63,929 nt of DNA from Clostridia bacterium (GCA_017938645.1 JAGBBE010000104.1:1-63929), one strand, 5' to 3'. Numbered from the stretch's first letter, positions 32,574-41,013 are shown. A program made the numbers and translations. Notes: generated by a model not told the origin, from the sequence alone.

Positions 32574-33935
32574 ATGATCCTTTGCAAGGATAAGAAGTTT
32601 TACAAAACCGCCGCAAGGCTCACGGCATTTATCGCGCTGCAGAACGTGATCGTCTGTTTTGTGGGTCTGGTGGACAATGTGATGATCGGTGCGTATTCGC
32701 AGGATGCGCTCTCCGGCGTTGCGCTGGCCAATCAGGTGCAGTTTCTGCTGCAGATGATCATGAACGGCGTGGGCGAGGGCATGGCCGTGATCGCAGCCCA
32801 GTACTGGGGTACGCGGCGCATGGAGCCCATCCGGCGCGTGGTGGCGATTGCGCTGATCATTGCGGCGATTCTGGGTGCGCTGTTCCTTGGTGCGGCGCAG
32901 TTTGCACCCGAGAACATCCTCACGCTGCTCACCTCCGATGCAGGCGCGATTGCAGAAGGCGCCAGATACATGCGCATCGTCAGCCTCAGCTATGTGTTCT
33001 TCGGAGCAACCATGGTACTGCTCTCCGCACAGCGCAGCATCGAAAATGTGCGCATCGGCATGATGTCGTCCCTGACGGGCCTCGTGGTCAATATCGTGCT
33101 CAACTGGCTGCTGATCTTCGGACGTTTCGGTCTGCCCCGCATGGGCGTGAGCGGCGCTGCAGTGGCGACGCTGATCGCGCGTATTGCAGAATTCAGCGTG
33201 GTTGCACTCTTTACCTGGCAGATTGATAAGAAGCTCGCCGTCAAAGTCCGCGAGTTTCTGCACATCGACAAGCGGATGTTCCGCGATTTCATCCGCGTGG
33301 CTGTGCCTGTGGTGCTCTCCGGCGCCAACTGGGGCATCGCACAGGGCATTCAGACCAGCATTCTGGGGCATATGGGTTCTTCCGCCATTGCGGCCAATTC
33401 TATTGCCAATTCGCTGTTCCAGGTGGTATCAGTGGTCATGTACGGCCTTGCGAGCGCATCCAGCGTAATGATCGGCAAGGCCGTAGGCAGCGACGATCTG
33501 GACAGCCTGAAGGGATATGTCAACTCGCTGCAGCTGATGTTTATCGGCATTGGTCTTGCAACGTCAGCAGTGCTGTTCTCTTTGCGCAATGTGGTGCTGA
33601 GCTTTTATGCAGTCACGCCTGAGGCGATCGACATGGCCCGCACCTTTATGAACGTGCTGTGCGTTACCGTGGTAGGCAGCGCCTATCAGGTGGCCTGCCT
33701 GACCGGCATTGTGCGCGGAGGCGGCAACACAAAGTTTGTTTTCTACAACGATCTGATCTTCCAGTGGCTGATTGTGCTGCCCATCAGCGCGCTTTGCGCG
33801 TTTGAGTGGAAGCTCAGCCCGGTTGTGGTATTCTTCTGCTTAAAGAGCGACCAGCTCACCAAATGTCTGGTCGCCATATGGCAGGTCAACAGCTACCGCT
33901 GGGTGCGCAAGGTGACCCGGGAAGCGGAAAAGTAA
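32574..33935 (+). CDS. MATE family efflux transporter
   Basis: A 453-residue protein with twelve hydrophobic segments in two homologous halves. LQNVIVCFVGLVDNVMIGAY in the first helices and ANSIANSLFQVVSVVMYGLA in the seventh are typical of MATE exporters, which use Na+ or H+ gradients to expel cationic compounds. Substrate unknown. AGAAGGAAT precedes the ATG. A paralogue of a different subgroup lies at 45510-46880. Confidence 0.93.
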   Translation: MILCKDKKFYKTAARLTAFIALQNVIVCFVGLVDNVMIGAYSQDALSGVALANQVQFLLQMIMNGVGEGMAVIAAQYWGTRRMEPIRRVVAIALIIAAILGALFLGAAQFAPENILTLLTSDAGAIAEGARYMRIVSLSYVFFGATMVLLSAQRSIENVRIGMMSSLTGLVVNIVLNWLLIFGRFGLPRMGVSGAAVATLIARIAEFSVVALFTWQIDKKLAVKVREFLHIDKRMFRDFIRVAVPVVLSGANWGIAQGIQTSILGHMGSSAIAANSIANSLFQVVSVVMYGLASASSVMIGKAVGSDDLDSLKGYVNSLQLMFIGIGLATSAVLFSLRNVVLSFYAVTPEAIDMARTFMNVLCVTVVGSAYQVACLTGIVRGGGNTKFVFYNDLIFQWLIVLPISALCAFEWKLSPVVVFFCLKSDQLTKCLVAIWQVNSYRWVRKVTREAEK

Positions 33936-33967
33936 CCAAAATTCCTCGGGAAAACTTCGGTTTTTTC

Positions 33968-33996
33968 TTGACATTGGATGCCGAGTCCGCTATACT
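33968..33996 (+). promoter_or_regulatory. Strong vegetative promoter of rpmH
   Basis: TTGACA (33968-33973), 17-bp spacer, TATACT (33991-33996), about 80 nt before rpmH. I see no DnaA-box cluster in this gap. Confidence 0.9.
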
Positions 33997-34081
33997 AGAG
34001 TAGTTGTTTTGTGGTATCCTGCGTGTTGTGCGAAAGGCCACGCGCAACGCCATACATTGAAACTGCAAGGAGTGTTCACAG

Positions 34082-34216
34082 ATGTTCCGTACTTATCAGC
34101 CCAAGAAGCGTCAGCGCAGCAAGGTGCACGGCTTCCGTGCCCGCATGTCCACCAAGAACGGCCGCCGCGTGCTGGCCGCCCGCCGCCGTCGTGGCCGCAA
34201 GGTGCTCAGCGCCTAA
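34082..34216 (+). CDS. rpmH: 50S ribosomal protein L34
   Basis: A 44-residue, Arg/Lys-rich protein, [18 protein letters not shown] then [20 protein letters not shown], a textbook L34. AAGGAGTG precedes the ATG. It opens the rpmH-rnpA-yidD-yidC-jag cluster, but no dnaA lies upstream; the neighbour is a MATE pump on the same strand. Confidence 0.98.
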   Translation: MFRTYQPKKRQRSKVHGFRARMSTKNGRRVLAARRRRGRKVLSA

Positions 34217-34250
34217 GCGTAAAGGACGAATGCTCATAGCGTGAATCGGT

Positions 34251-34296
34251 AAAGCCCGCCCCATTTCTGTATCGGGTGAAGTGGGTACGGGCTTTT
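34251..34296 (+). terminator. Long hairpin between rpmH and rnpA
   Basis: AAAGCCCG (34251-34258) pairs with CGGGCTTT (34288-34295), extended inward by CCC..TTC/GAA..GGG (34260-34267 with 34278-34285). A T4 run follows. It can act as a partial terminator or processing site that keeps rnpA expression below rpmH. Confidence 0.65.
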
Positions 34297-34345
34297 CCGA
34301 TGTCACCAAATCCCCAAAAATACGCCGAAAGGACGATGGCAGGCT

Positions 34346-34699
34346 TTGCAAAGGCAGCACCGATTGGGCCAGACAAGGCAGTTCAACTATGTGTACCGCC
34401 GCGGTAAACGGGCCTCCTGCAAGGAACTGAGTCTGCTGTTCGTCAAAAACAGTCAAAAGCGCGTCGGCTTCTCGGTAAGCAAGAAGGTCGGCGTTGCTGT
34501 TGTACGCAACCGTACCAAGAGACGGCTGCGCGAATGTGTCCGTCCGCTTCTGCCGCAGATGCGGAATGGTCTTTATGTTTTCGTAGCGCGCCCGGCCGCT
34601 GCGGAATGCAGCTTCGATCAGCTCAATGCGCAGGTTAAAAAGCTGCTGCGTAAAGCTGAAGCGCTGGGCAGCCCCACGGAGGGAAATAAGCGTACATGA
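34346..34699 (+). CDS. rnpA: Ribonuclease P protein component
   Basis: A 117-residue basic protein starting with [21 protein letters not shown] is the N-terminal substrate-cleft region, and [20 protein letters not shown] contains the RNR motif ([10 protein letters not shown]) that contacts RNase P RNA. It assists the ribozyme in trimming tRNA 5' leaders. AAAGGACG lies 10 nt upstream. The stop overlaps the yidD start (ATGA). The catalytic RNA gene is not in the window. Confidence 0.94.
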   Translation: MQRQHRLGQTRQFNYVYRRGKRASCKELSLLFVKNSQKRVGFSVSKKVGVAVVRNRTKRRLRECVRPLLPQMRNGLYVFVARPAAAECSFDQLNAQVKKLLRKAEALGSPTEGNKRT

Positions 34700-34935
34700 A
34701 ACGGATCTTTCTGGGATTGATCCGCTTTTATCAGAAAAGCATCAGTCCGAATACGCCGCCTGCCTGCCGTTTCAGGCCTACCTGCTCCCAGTATGCCTAC
34801 ACCGCCATTGAGCGGTATGGTGTTTTCAAGGGCGGTTGGCTTGCTTTTAAGCGGCTTTTGCGCTGCAATCCTTTTTGCAAGGGCGGATATGATCCGGTAC
34901 CTGAGGATCTTACCACGACATTAAGGAGGGAGTAA
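34696..34935 (+). CDS. yidD: Membrane protein insertion efficiency factor YidD
   Basis: A 79-residue protein with the YidD signature: [20 protein letters not shown] followed by [18 protein letters not shown] and [15 protein letters not shown], including the conserved cysteines. It assists YidC-dependent insertion at the membrane. It overlaps rnpA by 4 nt and is followed by yidC after 6 nt. Confidence 0.96.
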   Translation: MKRIFLGLIRFYQKSISPNTPPACRFRPTCSQYAYTAIERYGVFKGGWLAFKRLLRCNPFCKGGYDPVPEDLTTTLRRE

Positions 34936-34941
34936 CTCCCA

Positions 34942-35913
34942 ATGAGCGAACTTCTGGCCAAAATTCTGTATGGCATTAATTCCGTCATTAACAGCTACGG
35001 CTTGTCCATGATTCTCTTCACTCTGATCGTTAAGCTGCTCATTCTGCCGCTGGATTACAAGAGCCGCAAGAGCATGCGCAAGATGTCCATTGTGCAGCCC
35101 GAAATGCAGCGCCTGCAGAAGAAGTATGCTGATGATAAAGAAAAGCTCAACAAGAAGATGGCTGAGCTTTACCGCCGCGAGGGCGTGAGCCCTACTGCCG
35201 GCTGTCTGCCGATGATCCTGTCCATGGTTGTGCTGTGGTTCATGTGGGGCGCTATGCGTACCGTTGCCAATGCTGAACTCGTTCAGCAGTGCATCGAGCT
35301 TCTGACCACCGGCACCACGGTAAATGAAGGCTTCCTGTGGATCAAGAACATCTGGATGCCCGACAGCCCCTTCACTCCCGTCATTGCTGACCACAACAGC
35401 CTGATGATGATTCAGGCCACTGACTGGGCCAAGGCCTTCGCCGCTTTGACCGCCGAGCAGGTGGCCAAGCTGGCTGAGTTTGGTATCGACGCTGCCAACT
35501 TCAATGGCGAAACCGTCTTTGCCGCGCTGCAGACCTTGCCCATCTACGCTGAGCAGACCCAGCTGTTCCCCTACCTGCCCAGCCTCAACCTGTTCATCGT
35601 CAACCTCAAGATCTACGCCAATAACAACGGCTGGTTCATCCTGCCTGTTCTCTCTGCCGTCACTCAGTTCCTGATGACCCAGAGCCAGCCTCAGCCCGCT
35701 GCTGATGCTTCGCAGAACAGCACCAACAACTTCATGAAATACTTCTTCCCCCTGTTCTCGCTGTGGATCTGCTCCAGCTACAACGCTCTGTTCTCGCTGT
35801 ACTGGGTCATCAGCAACGTTTTTGCCTGGATTCAGAGCATCGTGCTGAACAAGATCTTCGAGAAGATGGAAAAGGAAGCTAAGGCAACCACGAAGGAGGG
35901 TACCCTGAAATGA
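34942..35913 (+). CDS. yidC: YidC/Oxa1 membrane insertase with enlarged extracytoplasmic loop
   Basis: A 323-residue insertase. After the first segment (SMILFTLIVKLLILPLDY) comes the cytoplasmic coiled-coil hairpin (MQRLQKKYADDKEKLNKKMA), then GVSPTAGCLPMILSMVVLWF and FLWIKNIWMPDSP. Compared with the standard bacterial core, about 85 extra residues (roughly 145-230, Ala/Gln/Leu-rich) sit between WMPDSP and the next helix (WFILPVLSAVTQFLMTQ). It inserts membrane proteins with or without SecYEG. AAGGAGGGAG precedes the ATG. No lipobox or cleavable signal is visible, so the N-terminus probably is the first membrane helix. Confidence 0.94.
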   Translation: MSELLAKILYGINSVINSYGLSMILFTLIVKLLILPLDYKSRKSMRKMSIVQPEMQRLQKKYADDKEKLNKKMAELYRREGVSPTAGCLPMILSMVVLWFMWGAMRTVANAELVQQCIELLTTGTTVNEGFLWIKNIWMPDSPFTPVIADHNSLMMIQATDWAKAFAALTAEQVAKLAEFGIDAANFNGETVFAALQTLPIYAEQTQLFPYLPSLNLFIVNLKIYANNNGWFILPVLSAVTQFLMTQSQPQPAADASQNSTNNFMKYFFPLFSLWICSSYNALFSLYWVISNVFAWIQSIVLNKIFEKMEKEAKATTKEGTLK

Positions 35914-36863
35914 GGTCCGTGGAATCCAGCGCCAAAACGATGGAAGAGGCCATCTCCCTGGGCTTGGAAGAGCTGGGCGTTTCCCTTGCTGATGTCAAGA
36001 TCGACATCATCGACGAGGGCAGCAAAGGCTTTCTGGGCATTCTGGGCAGCAAGCCTGCCGTCGTTCGCCTGACCGTCAACGAGGAAGAGGATGAGGCAAA
36101 CGAAGTGCTTTCTTCCTTCTCCATCGAAGAAACCGAGCAGGCTCCCGAAAAGAAGCCGGCCCGCAAGCGCGCTGAAAAGCCCAAGGCGGAAAAGGCTGAG
36201 AAGACTGAGAAGACCGAAAAGACTGAAAAGCCGGTCAAGACCGAGAAGGCTGAGAAGCCTGCCAAGGAAAAGACCGAAAAGCCTGCGAAGGAAAAGGCCG
36301 AGAAGGCCGAAAAGCCCGCCAAGGCTCCCAAGGCTGAAAAGCCTGCCAAGAAGGAAGAAGCACCCAAGGCTGAAGCGCCTGCTGCTGAAACCAATGAGTG
36401 CGATCCTGAAACCGCTGAGGGCAAGGCTCAGGCCTTCCTGCTGGACGTGACCCGCCTGATGGGTGTGGAAGTTACCGTCAATGCCCGCCGCGATGAAGAA
36501 GGCAACGTGCGCGTGGATATGTTCGGCGATACGCTGGGCATCCTCATCGGCCGTCGCGGAGAAACGCTGGATGCTCTGCAGTACCTGACCAGCCTGTATG
36601 TCAACCGTGGTCAGGAAGGCTACACCCGCGTTACGCTCGACACCGAGAACTACCGCGCCAAGCGCGAAGAGGCTCTGCGCCGTCTGGCCAATCGTATGGC
36701 CAACCGTGCGGTCAAGACCGGCCGCAAGGTCGTGATGGAGCCCATGAATCCCTACGAGCGCCGCATTCTGCACAGCGCGCTGCAGCAGAACGATGCCGTG
36801 ACCACTCACAGCGAGGGCGAAGAACCCAACCGTCACGTGGTCATCACCCTCAAGCAGGGCTGA
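35910..36863 (+). CDS. jag: RNA-binding protein Jag (KhpB/EloR) with Lys/Glu/Pro repeat linker
   Basis: A 317-residue protein. Jag-N spans residues 1-55 (EEAISLGLEELGVSLADV, GSKGFLGILGSKPA). A linker from about 75 to 162 is built of repeated EKTEKP/EKPAK units. The KH domain follows (GILIGRRGETLDALQYLTSL), and the R3H domain ends the protein (MNPYERRILHSAL). KhpB/EloR binds RNA with KhpA and controls cell elongation in streptococci. It overlaps yidC by 4 nt, with GGAGGGTA as binding site. Confidence 0.95.
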   Translation: MRSVESSAKTMEEAISLGLEELGVSLADVKIDIIDEGSKGFLGILGSKPAVVRLTVNEEEDEANEVLSSFSIEETEQAPEKKPARKRAEKPKAEKAEKTEKTEKTEKPVKTEKAEKPAKEKTEKPAKEKAEKAEKPAKAPKAEKPAKKEEAPKAEAPAAETNECDPETAEGKAQAFLLDVTRLMGVEVTVNARRDEEGNVRVDMFGDTLGILIGRRGETLDALQYLTSLYVNRGQEGYTRVTLDTENYRAKREEALRRLANRMANRAVKTGRKVVMEPMNPYERRILHSALQQNDAVTTHSEGEEPNRHVVITLKQG

Positions 36864-36872
36864 TTGTGAAAC

Positions 36873-36909
36873 AAAAGCCACGGAGCAAAAAACGCTCCGT
36901 GGCTTTTTT
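36873..36909. terminator. Terminator after jag
   Basis: AAAAGCCACGGAGC (36873-36886) pairs with GCTCCGTGGCTTTT (36894-36907), with T6 at the end. It closes the rpmH-jag cluster. Confidence 0.93.
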
Positions 36910-36921
36910 GAGGGCATTTTC

Positions 36922-36950
36922 TTGTGAAAAAACTGTCAGTGTGATATAAT
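36922..36950 (+). promoter_or_regulatory. Promoter of rex with a Rex half-site
   Basis: TTGTGA (36922-36927), 17-bp spacer, TATAAT (36945-36950). The -35 belongs to TTGTGAA, a perfect half of the Rex operator (TTGTGAA-N4-TTCACAA); the other half is poor (CTGTCAG). Confidence 0.75.
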
Positions 36951-37046
36951 ATACGGTACGAAATTACACAGCAATGGCATGTGAGGCGCCGCCAACGCTT
37001 CGCTTGTTTTGAGGCCGGATGAAGAACCGGAAATGGGGGAACGTTC

Positions 37047-37673
37047 ATGGCAGGTTATGTTTCCGAGGCGGTTATCAAAAGACTGCCCGCTTATTATCGT
37101 CATCTCAAGGAACTGGAAGCAGAAGGTGTAACGCAGATCTCGTCACAGGGATTGGGTGACCGCATGGATTTTACCGCTTCTCAGGTAAGGCAGGATATCA
37201 ACTGCTTCGGCGGCTTTGGCCGCCAGGGCTTTGGCTACAGTGTATCTGCGCTGCGGGAGCATATCGGTCACATCATGGGTGTGGATCAGCCGCACCGCAT
37301 GGTCATTCTTGGCGCGGGCAACATCGGACGCGCCGTTGCACTGGCGGATTCGTTCCCGCGCAATGGTTTTATGACCTGCGCCATTTTTGACAGCAGCCCC
37401 GAAAAAATCGGAATGAAGGTCGGCGAGATTGAGGTGCAGGATATTGCGCATCTCAAACGTTATCTGGATGAGAACCCTGCGGATATCGCCGTGCTTGCGC
37501 TGCCGGTCAGTTGTGCACAGGAGCTCGCAACGCAGATTTATGAGTATGGTATCCGTGGTTTTTGGAATTTTGCGCCCCTGGATCTCAAGCTGCCCAAGGA
37601 CGCCTCTGTGGTCAATGTCCATCTGGATGAAGGTCTGGAGGTCCTGAGCTACCGCATGACGCATCAGGGCTGA
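37047..37673 (+). CDS. rex: Redox-sensing transcriptional repressor Rex
   Basis: A 208-residue repressor. An N-terminal winged helix (residues 1-75: RLPAYYRHLKELEAEGV, then MDFTASQVRQDINCFGGFG) is followed by a Rossmann domain (VILGAGNIGRAVALAD) that senses the NADH/NAD+ ratio and a C-terminal domain-swapped helix. Rex represses fermentation and respiration genes until NADH rises. GGGGGA precedes the ATG. A half operator in its own promoter suggests some autoregulation. Confidence 0.96.
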   Translation: MAGYVSEAVIKRLPAYYRHLKELEAEGVTQISSQGLGDRMDFTASQVRQDINCFGGFGRQGFGYSVSALREHIGHIMGVDQPHRMVILGAGNIGRAVALADSFPRNGFMTCAIFDSSPEKIGMKVGEIEVQDIAHLKRYLDENPADIAVLALPVSCAQELATQIYEYGIRGFWNFAPLDLKLPKDASVVNVHLDEGLEVLSYRMTHQG

Positions 37674-37697
37674 CGCAGCAAAAGGGAGGCTTATGGA

Positions 37698-39440
37698 ATG
37701 GCGTCTGGGCGATATGATAACAGGATGTACAGCGAGGAAGGCGAATTCGGAGCCCCCGTTCGCCTGAATGCGGTCAGCTACGAAAGCATGCTGGATGCAC
37801 AGCCTGATTCTGAGCCTGATACGGACGGCTTTCTTTTTGATGATGATCCGGGATGGAATCAGCCGCTGTCTGCTGACAATATGCGGCGCAATGAATCTCC
37901 CGGACGCACACAGCCTTCCAAACAGCCGCAAAAACGCAGAAGCAGACGACGCGGCGGATGGAAATCCTACGCTTGCGTGCTTGTAATCGCATTGAGCCTG
38001 TCAGGTATTCTGGTTCTCGGCGTGATGATGATGCCGCAGCTGGGCGGTTTCTTCTGGAAGGACTTTCCGAACTTCGCCTTTATCAATGGCGAACTGATGA
38101 TGTATGACGCGCAGACGGTTGCTGCCTATAAGCAGTACCGCGCGTATATGGATCGCGACGTCATCTATCCCGGCGTGTTTGTGGATGGCATTCATGTGGG
38201 CGATATGACGATGGACGAAGCGCGAGCCGCATTGACAGCGGCAGGCGCTGATCTGCCGAATCCGTTCTCTGTAACGGTTTCCATTGGCGATAAAACATGG
38301 ACGATTGATCCCTCCAACGTCCCCGCTACACGCGATCTGGGCAATGTGCTGGAAAAAGCCTATGCGATTGGCCGTACGAACACCACCATGATCCAGACCA
38401 CCATGCAGACGCCTTTCCGTCAGCGAACCAATGCAGCGGTGGCTTTGCGAACGGAAGGCGTAAACCTCACCACTACTGCCAGCTACGACAAGGAAGCGGT
38501 GCGACGCATCGTTTCGGAGATCGCGCAGTATGTCACCCGTGATCCTGTCAATGCAGAAATCCAGTCCTTTGATTACAACACGCGTACGTTTACATTCACC
38601 ACCTCTCAGCCCGGTGTTACGCTGGATCAGGAGGTGTTGTACGAAAAACTGACGGCCGCGCTGGATCGCTGGGAAAATGGCGTAACCGTTACTGCTGAGC
38701 CGGTGATTACGGAACCGACCGTAACCACGGAGCAGCTGGCGCAGAATTTCACCCTGATATCCGCCTACACCACTGAAACCACCAGCGACAGCAACCGAAA
38801 CACCAACATCGATCTGGCCTGCCGTGCCATCAACGGCACCGCGCTCATGCCGGGTCAGACCTTCAGCTTTAATGAAACCACTGGGCAGCGAACCACCGCC
38901 AAGGGTTACAAATCCGCCGGAGCAATCGCCGCCGGTCAGAGCATTGAAGAGGTTGGCGGCGGTATCTGTCAGGTGTCCTCTACATTGTTCAACGCAGTTG
39001 CACGAGCCAATCTCGAAATCACCTCCCGCAGTCCGCATGCGTGGCCCAGCACCTACGTCAATATCGGCGAGGATGCCACGGTGAACTGGCCGAATCTGGA
39101 CTTCAAGTTCACCAATAATACCGACAGCCCTATCTTTGTGATCACGTACTACAAGGATCGCCGGATGAGTGCCGAAATCTGGGGCATGTCGCTGGGCGAA
39201 GGCGTGAGCATTGATCTGGAATCGGTGATTGTCCGCACCATGGAGCCGCCGATGGACGTCAAGTATGTCCTGAATCCCGAGCTTGCCTACGGAGCAAGCG
39301 AAACAACGGTGAAACCACGAACCGGATATGTGGTCGAGACCTACAAGATCTGGTACAAGGACGGCGCGGAAACCAGCCGTGAATTGATGCACAAGAGCAC
39401 CTACAAATCCTATCAGCAGGTGGTTGAGTATAACTATTGA
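37698..39440 (+). CDS. VanW family protein with YoaR-like domain, single-pass
   Basis: A 580-residue membrane-anchored protein. Residues 1-87 are cytoplasmic with a basic patch (KQPQKRRSRRRGGW), 89-112 form the membrane helix, and the rest is outside. A YoaR-like putative peptidoglycan-binding domain covers roughly 155-345. The VanW domain follows (ACRAINGTALMPGQTFSFNE, then GGGICQVSSTLFNAV). A C-terminal tail carries the Thr-rich VETYKIWYKDG segment. VanW proteins accompany some vancomycin-resistance clusters, but their reaction is unknown, and no van genes are present here. AGGGAGG precedes the ATG. Confidence 0.88.
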   Translation: MASGRYDNRMYSEEGEFGAPVRLNAVSYESMLDAQPDSEPDTDGFLFDDDPGWNQPLSADNMRRNESPGRTQPSKQPQKRRSRRRGGWKSYACVLVIALSLSGILVLGVMMMPQLGGFFWKDFPNFAFINGELMMYDAQTVAAYKQYRAYMDRDVIYPGVFVDGIHVGDMTMDEARAALTAAGADLPNPFSVTVSIGDKTWTIDPSNVPATRDLGNVLEKAYAIGRTNTTMIQTTMQTPFRQRTNAAVALRTEGVNLTTTASYDKEAVRRIVSEIAQYVTRDPVNAEIQSFDYNTRTFTFTTSQPGVTLDQEVLYEKLTAALDRWENGVTVTAEPVITEPTVTTEQLAQNFTLISAYTTETTSDSNRNTNIDLACRAINGTALMPGQTFSFNETTGQRTTAKGYKSAGAIAAGQSIEEVGGGICQVSSTLFNAVARANLEITSRSPHAWPSTYVNIGEDATVNWPNLDFKFTNNTDSPIFVITYYKDRRMSAEIWGMSLGEGVSIDLESVIVRTMEPPMDVKYVLNPELAYGASETTVKPRTGYVVETYKIWYKDGAETSRELMHKSTYKSYQQVVEYNY

Positions 39441-39449
39441 TGCTGATTT

Positions 39450-39474
39450 AGCCCCGGCTGCCCGGGGCTTTTTT
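39450..39474 (+). terminator. Terminator after the VanW gene
   Basis: AGCCCCGG (39450-39457) pairs with CCGGGGCT (39462-39469), followed by a run of T ending at 39474. Confidence 0.92.
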
Positions 39475-39493
39475 GCATCTTTTTGAAATTCGC

Positions 39494-39520
39494 TGTTACG
39501 TTTTTGGACTTTGTTCCGTC
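39494..39520 (+). promoter_or_regulatory. Candidate ECF-type promoter of the sigma/anti-sigma pair
   Basis: TGTTAC (39494-39499), 17-bp spacer, CGTC (39517-39520), similar to the TGAAAC/TGTAAC-N16-CGTC class used by many ECF sigma factors. No good vegetative promoter is present, so autoregulation is plausible. Confidence 0.45.
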
Positions 39521-39553
39521 TGATAGACAGAAATCTTCCAGGAGGTGAGGCGT

Positions 39554-40060
39554 TTGAATCGTACGGAGCTGGATGAAGCTATCTGGGCGCTGCATGTGCC
39601 GATGCTCAGGCTCGCCTCAAGCATCCTCAGACACCCTCAGAATGCAGAGGATGCAGTGTCACAGGCGGTCGTTACGGCGTATCAGAAGATCGATAGCCTC
39701 CGTAATCCCGATGCCTTCAAGCCGTGGATGATGAAAATCACCGCGCGATGCTGTTATGATTTTCTGCGCCGCGGAAAGAGAGAACTGCCATCGGCGGACC
39801 CGATCGCGCCGGAAGCCGGAGTGTTTGTGGAGCCGCTGCAAGATACGCTGTACGCCAAGCTGCAGCAGCTCTCCGCCGGACAGGCGCGGGTGCTGACGCT
39901 GTATTACTACGAGGGATTCTCCACAGAAGAGATCGCGCGCATCCTCGGCATTCCCAGAACAACCGTATCCATGCGTATGAGCCGCGGACGGGCGAAACTG
40001 AAGGACATGATCGAGGAAGAGGAAAGAGAGGCGAGATGGAATGAATCATCAGACTTTTGA
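39554..40060 (+). CDS. ECF-type RNA polymerase sigma factor
   Basis: A 168-residue sigma factor with only regions 2 and 4. Region 2: MLRLASSILRHPQNAEDAVS, with FKPWMMKITARCCYDFLRRG as the -10 recognition part. Region 4: LQQLSAGQARVLTLYYYEGF, then STEEIARILGIPRTTVSMRM as the -35 helix-turn-helix. The start is TTG at 39554, 5-6 nt behind GGAGGTGA; a GTG at 39545 lies within the binding site. It overlaps the next gene by 20 nt, the typical coupling of an ECF factor with its anti-sigma factor. Confidence 0.9.
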   Translation: MNRTELDEAIWALHVPMLRLASSILRHPQNAEDAVSQAVVTAYQKIDSLRNPDAFKPWMMKITARCCYDFLRRGKRELPSADPIAPEAGVFVEPLQDTLYAKLQQLSAGQARVLTLYYYEGFSTEEIARILGIPRTTVSMRMSRGRAKLKDMIEEEEREARWNESSDF

Positions 40061-40865
40061 CGAGCGCATGCGCAAGCAGGTGCAGGCTGAAAGCTTTACC
40101 CCAAGCGTACATGCGCAGCAGCGCCTGCAGCAGGCTATGCGCAAGGGCGCTGCTGTGATGGGCAGAAACACAGGCCGCATTGCATGGCGGCGCATCATGG
40201 CGTATACGGTGGTTGCGGCAATGGCAGCGGCGGTAATCCTTGTGATTCAGCCGCCTTCCGACCAGTGGAACCGAAGTGCCGTCACCTCCGAGCATCTGAC
40301 GGCGCCGACGCCCATTCCGGTTACGGTGCCGGAAGCGTTCTTCGAAGTGTCCGTTTCCAACCGCATGCTTAACACCAAAGCGACTTTTTCAAACCATACG
40401 GGCGATATCTGGCTGATCAAGTGGAACGCCGAACCTGCAATCAGCGCACAGGACATGAAGGAACCTACAGATCTGATCTGGCTGGAAACAGGTATCACCT
40501 TTAGAGACGATGCAAGCTGGAAGTTGGCCGGAGGCTGGAACGAGCAGACGCTGGAAACGGAGTGGGACTACACCGCCTACCGGGTTGCAGACAAAATGCT
40601 TCACTGGATCGAAGGCGAATGGCTTCTGCCTGGCAGCGAGGGCTACGAGGAGCAGCAAATGCTTATTGAGGACGCTTTTGTCAACGGCGCGCTGATCCTT
40701 TCTCCCGGCGATTGGCCGGATGGAACTTCCGGCGAAATGCAGCTGGTGCTGCCGGATAGCTTTCAGAAGGAGCATCCTGAGATGGATCCGCTCACCTATT
40801 ACGCTCAGAAGGGGCTCCTGATCCCTGATGCACAGGGTCAGGGTGTGGCTTCTGCGCATCCATAA
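40041..40865 (+). CDS. Probable membrane anti-sigma factor with unrecognised external domain
   Basis: A 274-residue protein. Residues 1-48 are cytoplasmic (FDERMRKQVQAESFTPSVHA), without the HxxxCxxC zinc motif of classic anti-sigma domains. One membrane helix covers about 52-70, and about 200 residues lie outside. The external part starts with a beta-rich unit (EVSVSNRMLNTKATFSNHTG) that resembles the immunoglobulin-like modules of some DUF4179-type anti-sigma proteins, but I do not recognise the remainder. The role is inferred from the 20-nt overlap with the ECF gene and the topology. A terminator follows directly. Confidence 0.65.
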   Translation: MNHQTFDERMRKQVQAESFTPSVHAQQRLQQAMRKGAAVMGRNTGRIAWRRIMAYTVVAAMAAAVILVIQPPSDQWNRSAVTSEHLTAPTPIPVTVPEAFFEVSVSNRMLNTKATFSNHTGDIWLIKWNAEPAISAQDMKEPTDLIWLETGITFRDDASWKLAGGWNEQTLETEWDYTAYRVADKMLHWIEGEWLLPGSEGYEEQQMLIEDAFVNGALILSPGDWPDGTSGEMQLVLPDSFQKEHPEMDPLTYYAQKGLLIPDAQGQGVASAHP

Positions 40866-40874
40866 TTTGATTTG

Positions 40875-40910
40875 AGCAGCGGAAGTCAGCGATGGCTTCC
40901 GCTGCTTTTT
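40875..40910 (+). terminator. Terminator of the ECF operon
   Basis: GCAGCGGAAG (40876-40885) pairs with CTTCCGCTGC (40896-40905), followed by T5. Confidence 0.92.
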
Positions 40911-40934
40911 GCCAGAATTTTGATGCCTTTTCTC

Positions 40935-40963
40935 TTTACAAATCAGTACAGCGGTGTCATAAT
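40935..40963 (+). promoter_or_regulatory. Promoter of the M28-like peptidase gene
   Basis: TTTACA (40935-40940), 17-bp spacer, CATAAT (40958-40963), 50 nt before the ATG. Confidence 0.75.
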
Positions 40964-41013
40964 GAGGGCAATAAGCCCAATGGCTTCACTAGATCGTTAC
41001 AGGAGAATAGGCT

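Noticed and set aside
33936..34081. Replication origin upstream of rpmH
   Set aside because: No DnaA boxes, AT-rich unwinding region or dnaA gene; the gap is 146 bp and largely taken by the rpmH promoter and leader.
36180..36390. Repeat array (CRISPR or satellite) in jag
   Set aside because: The repetition comes from the Lys/Glu/Pro codons of the protein linker and lies in frame within the gene.
38001..39392. 463-codon open frame on the minus strand
   Set aside because: Antisense to the VanW gene, whose domains are unmistakable.
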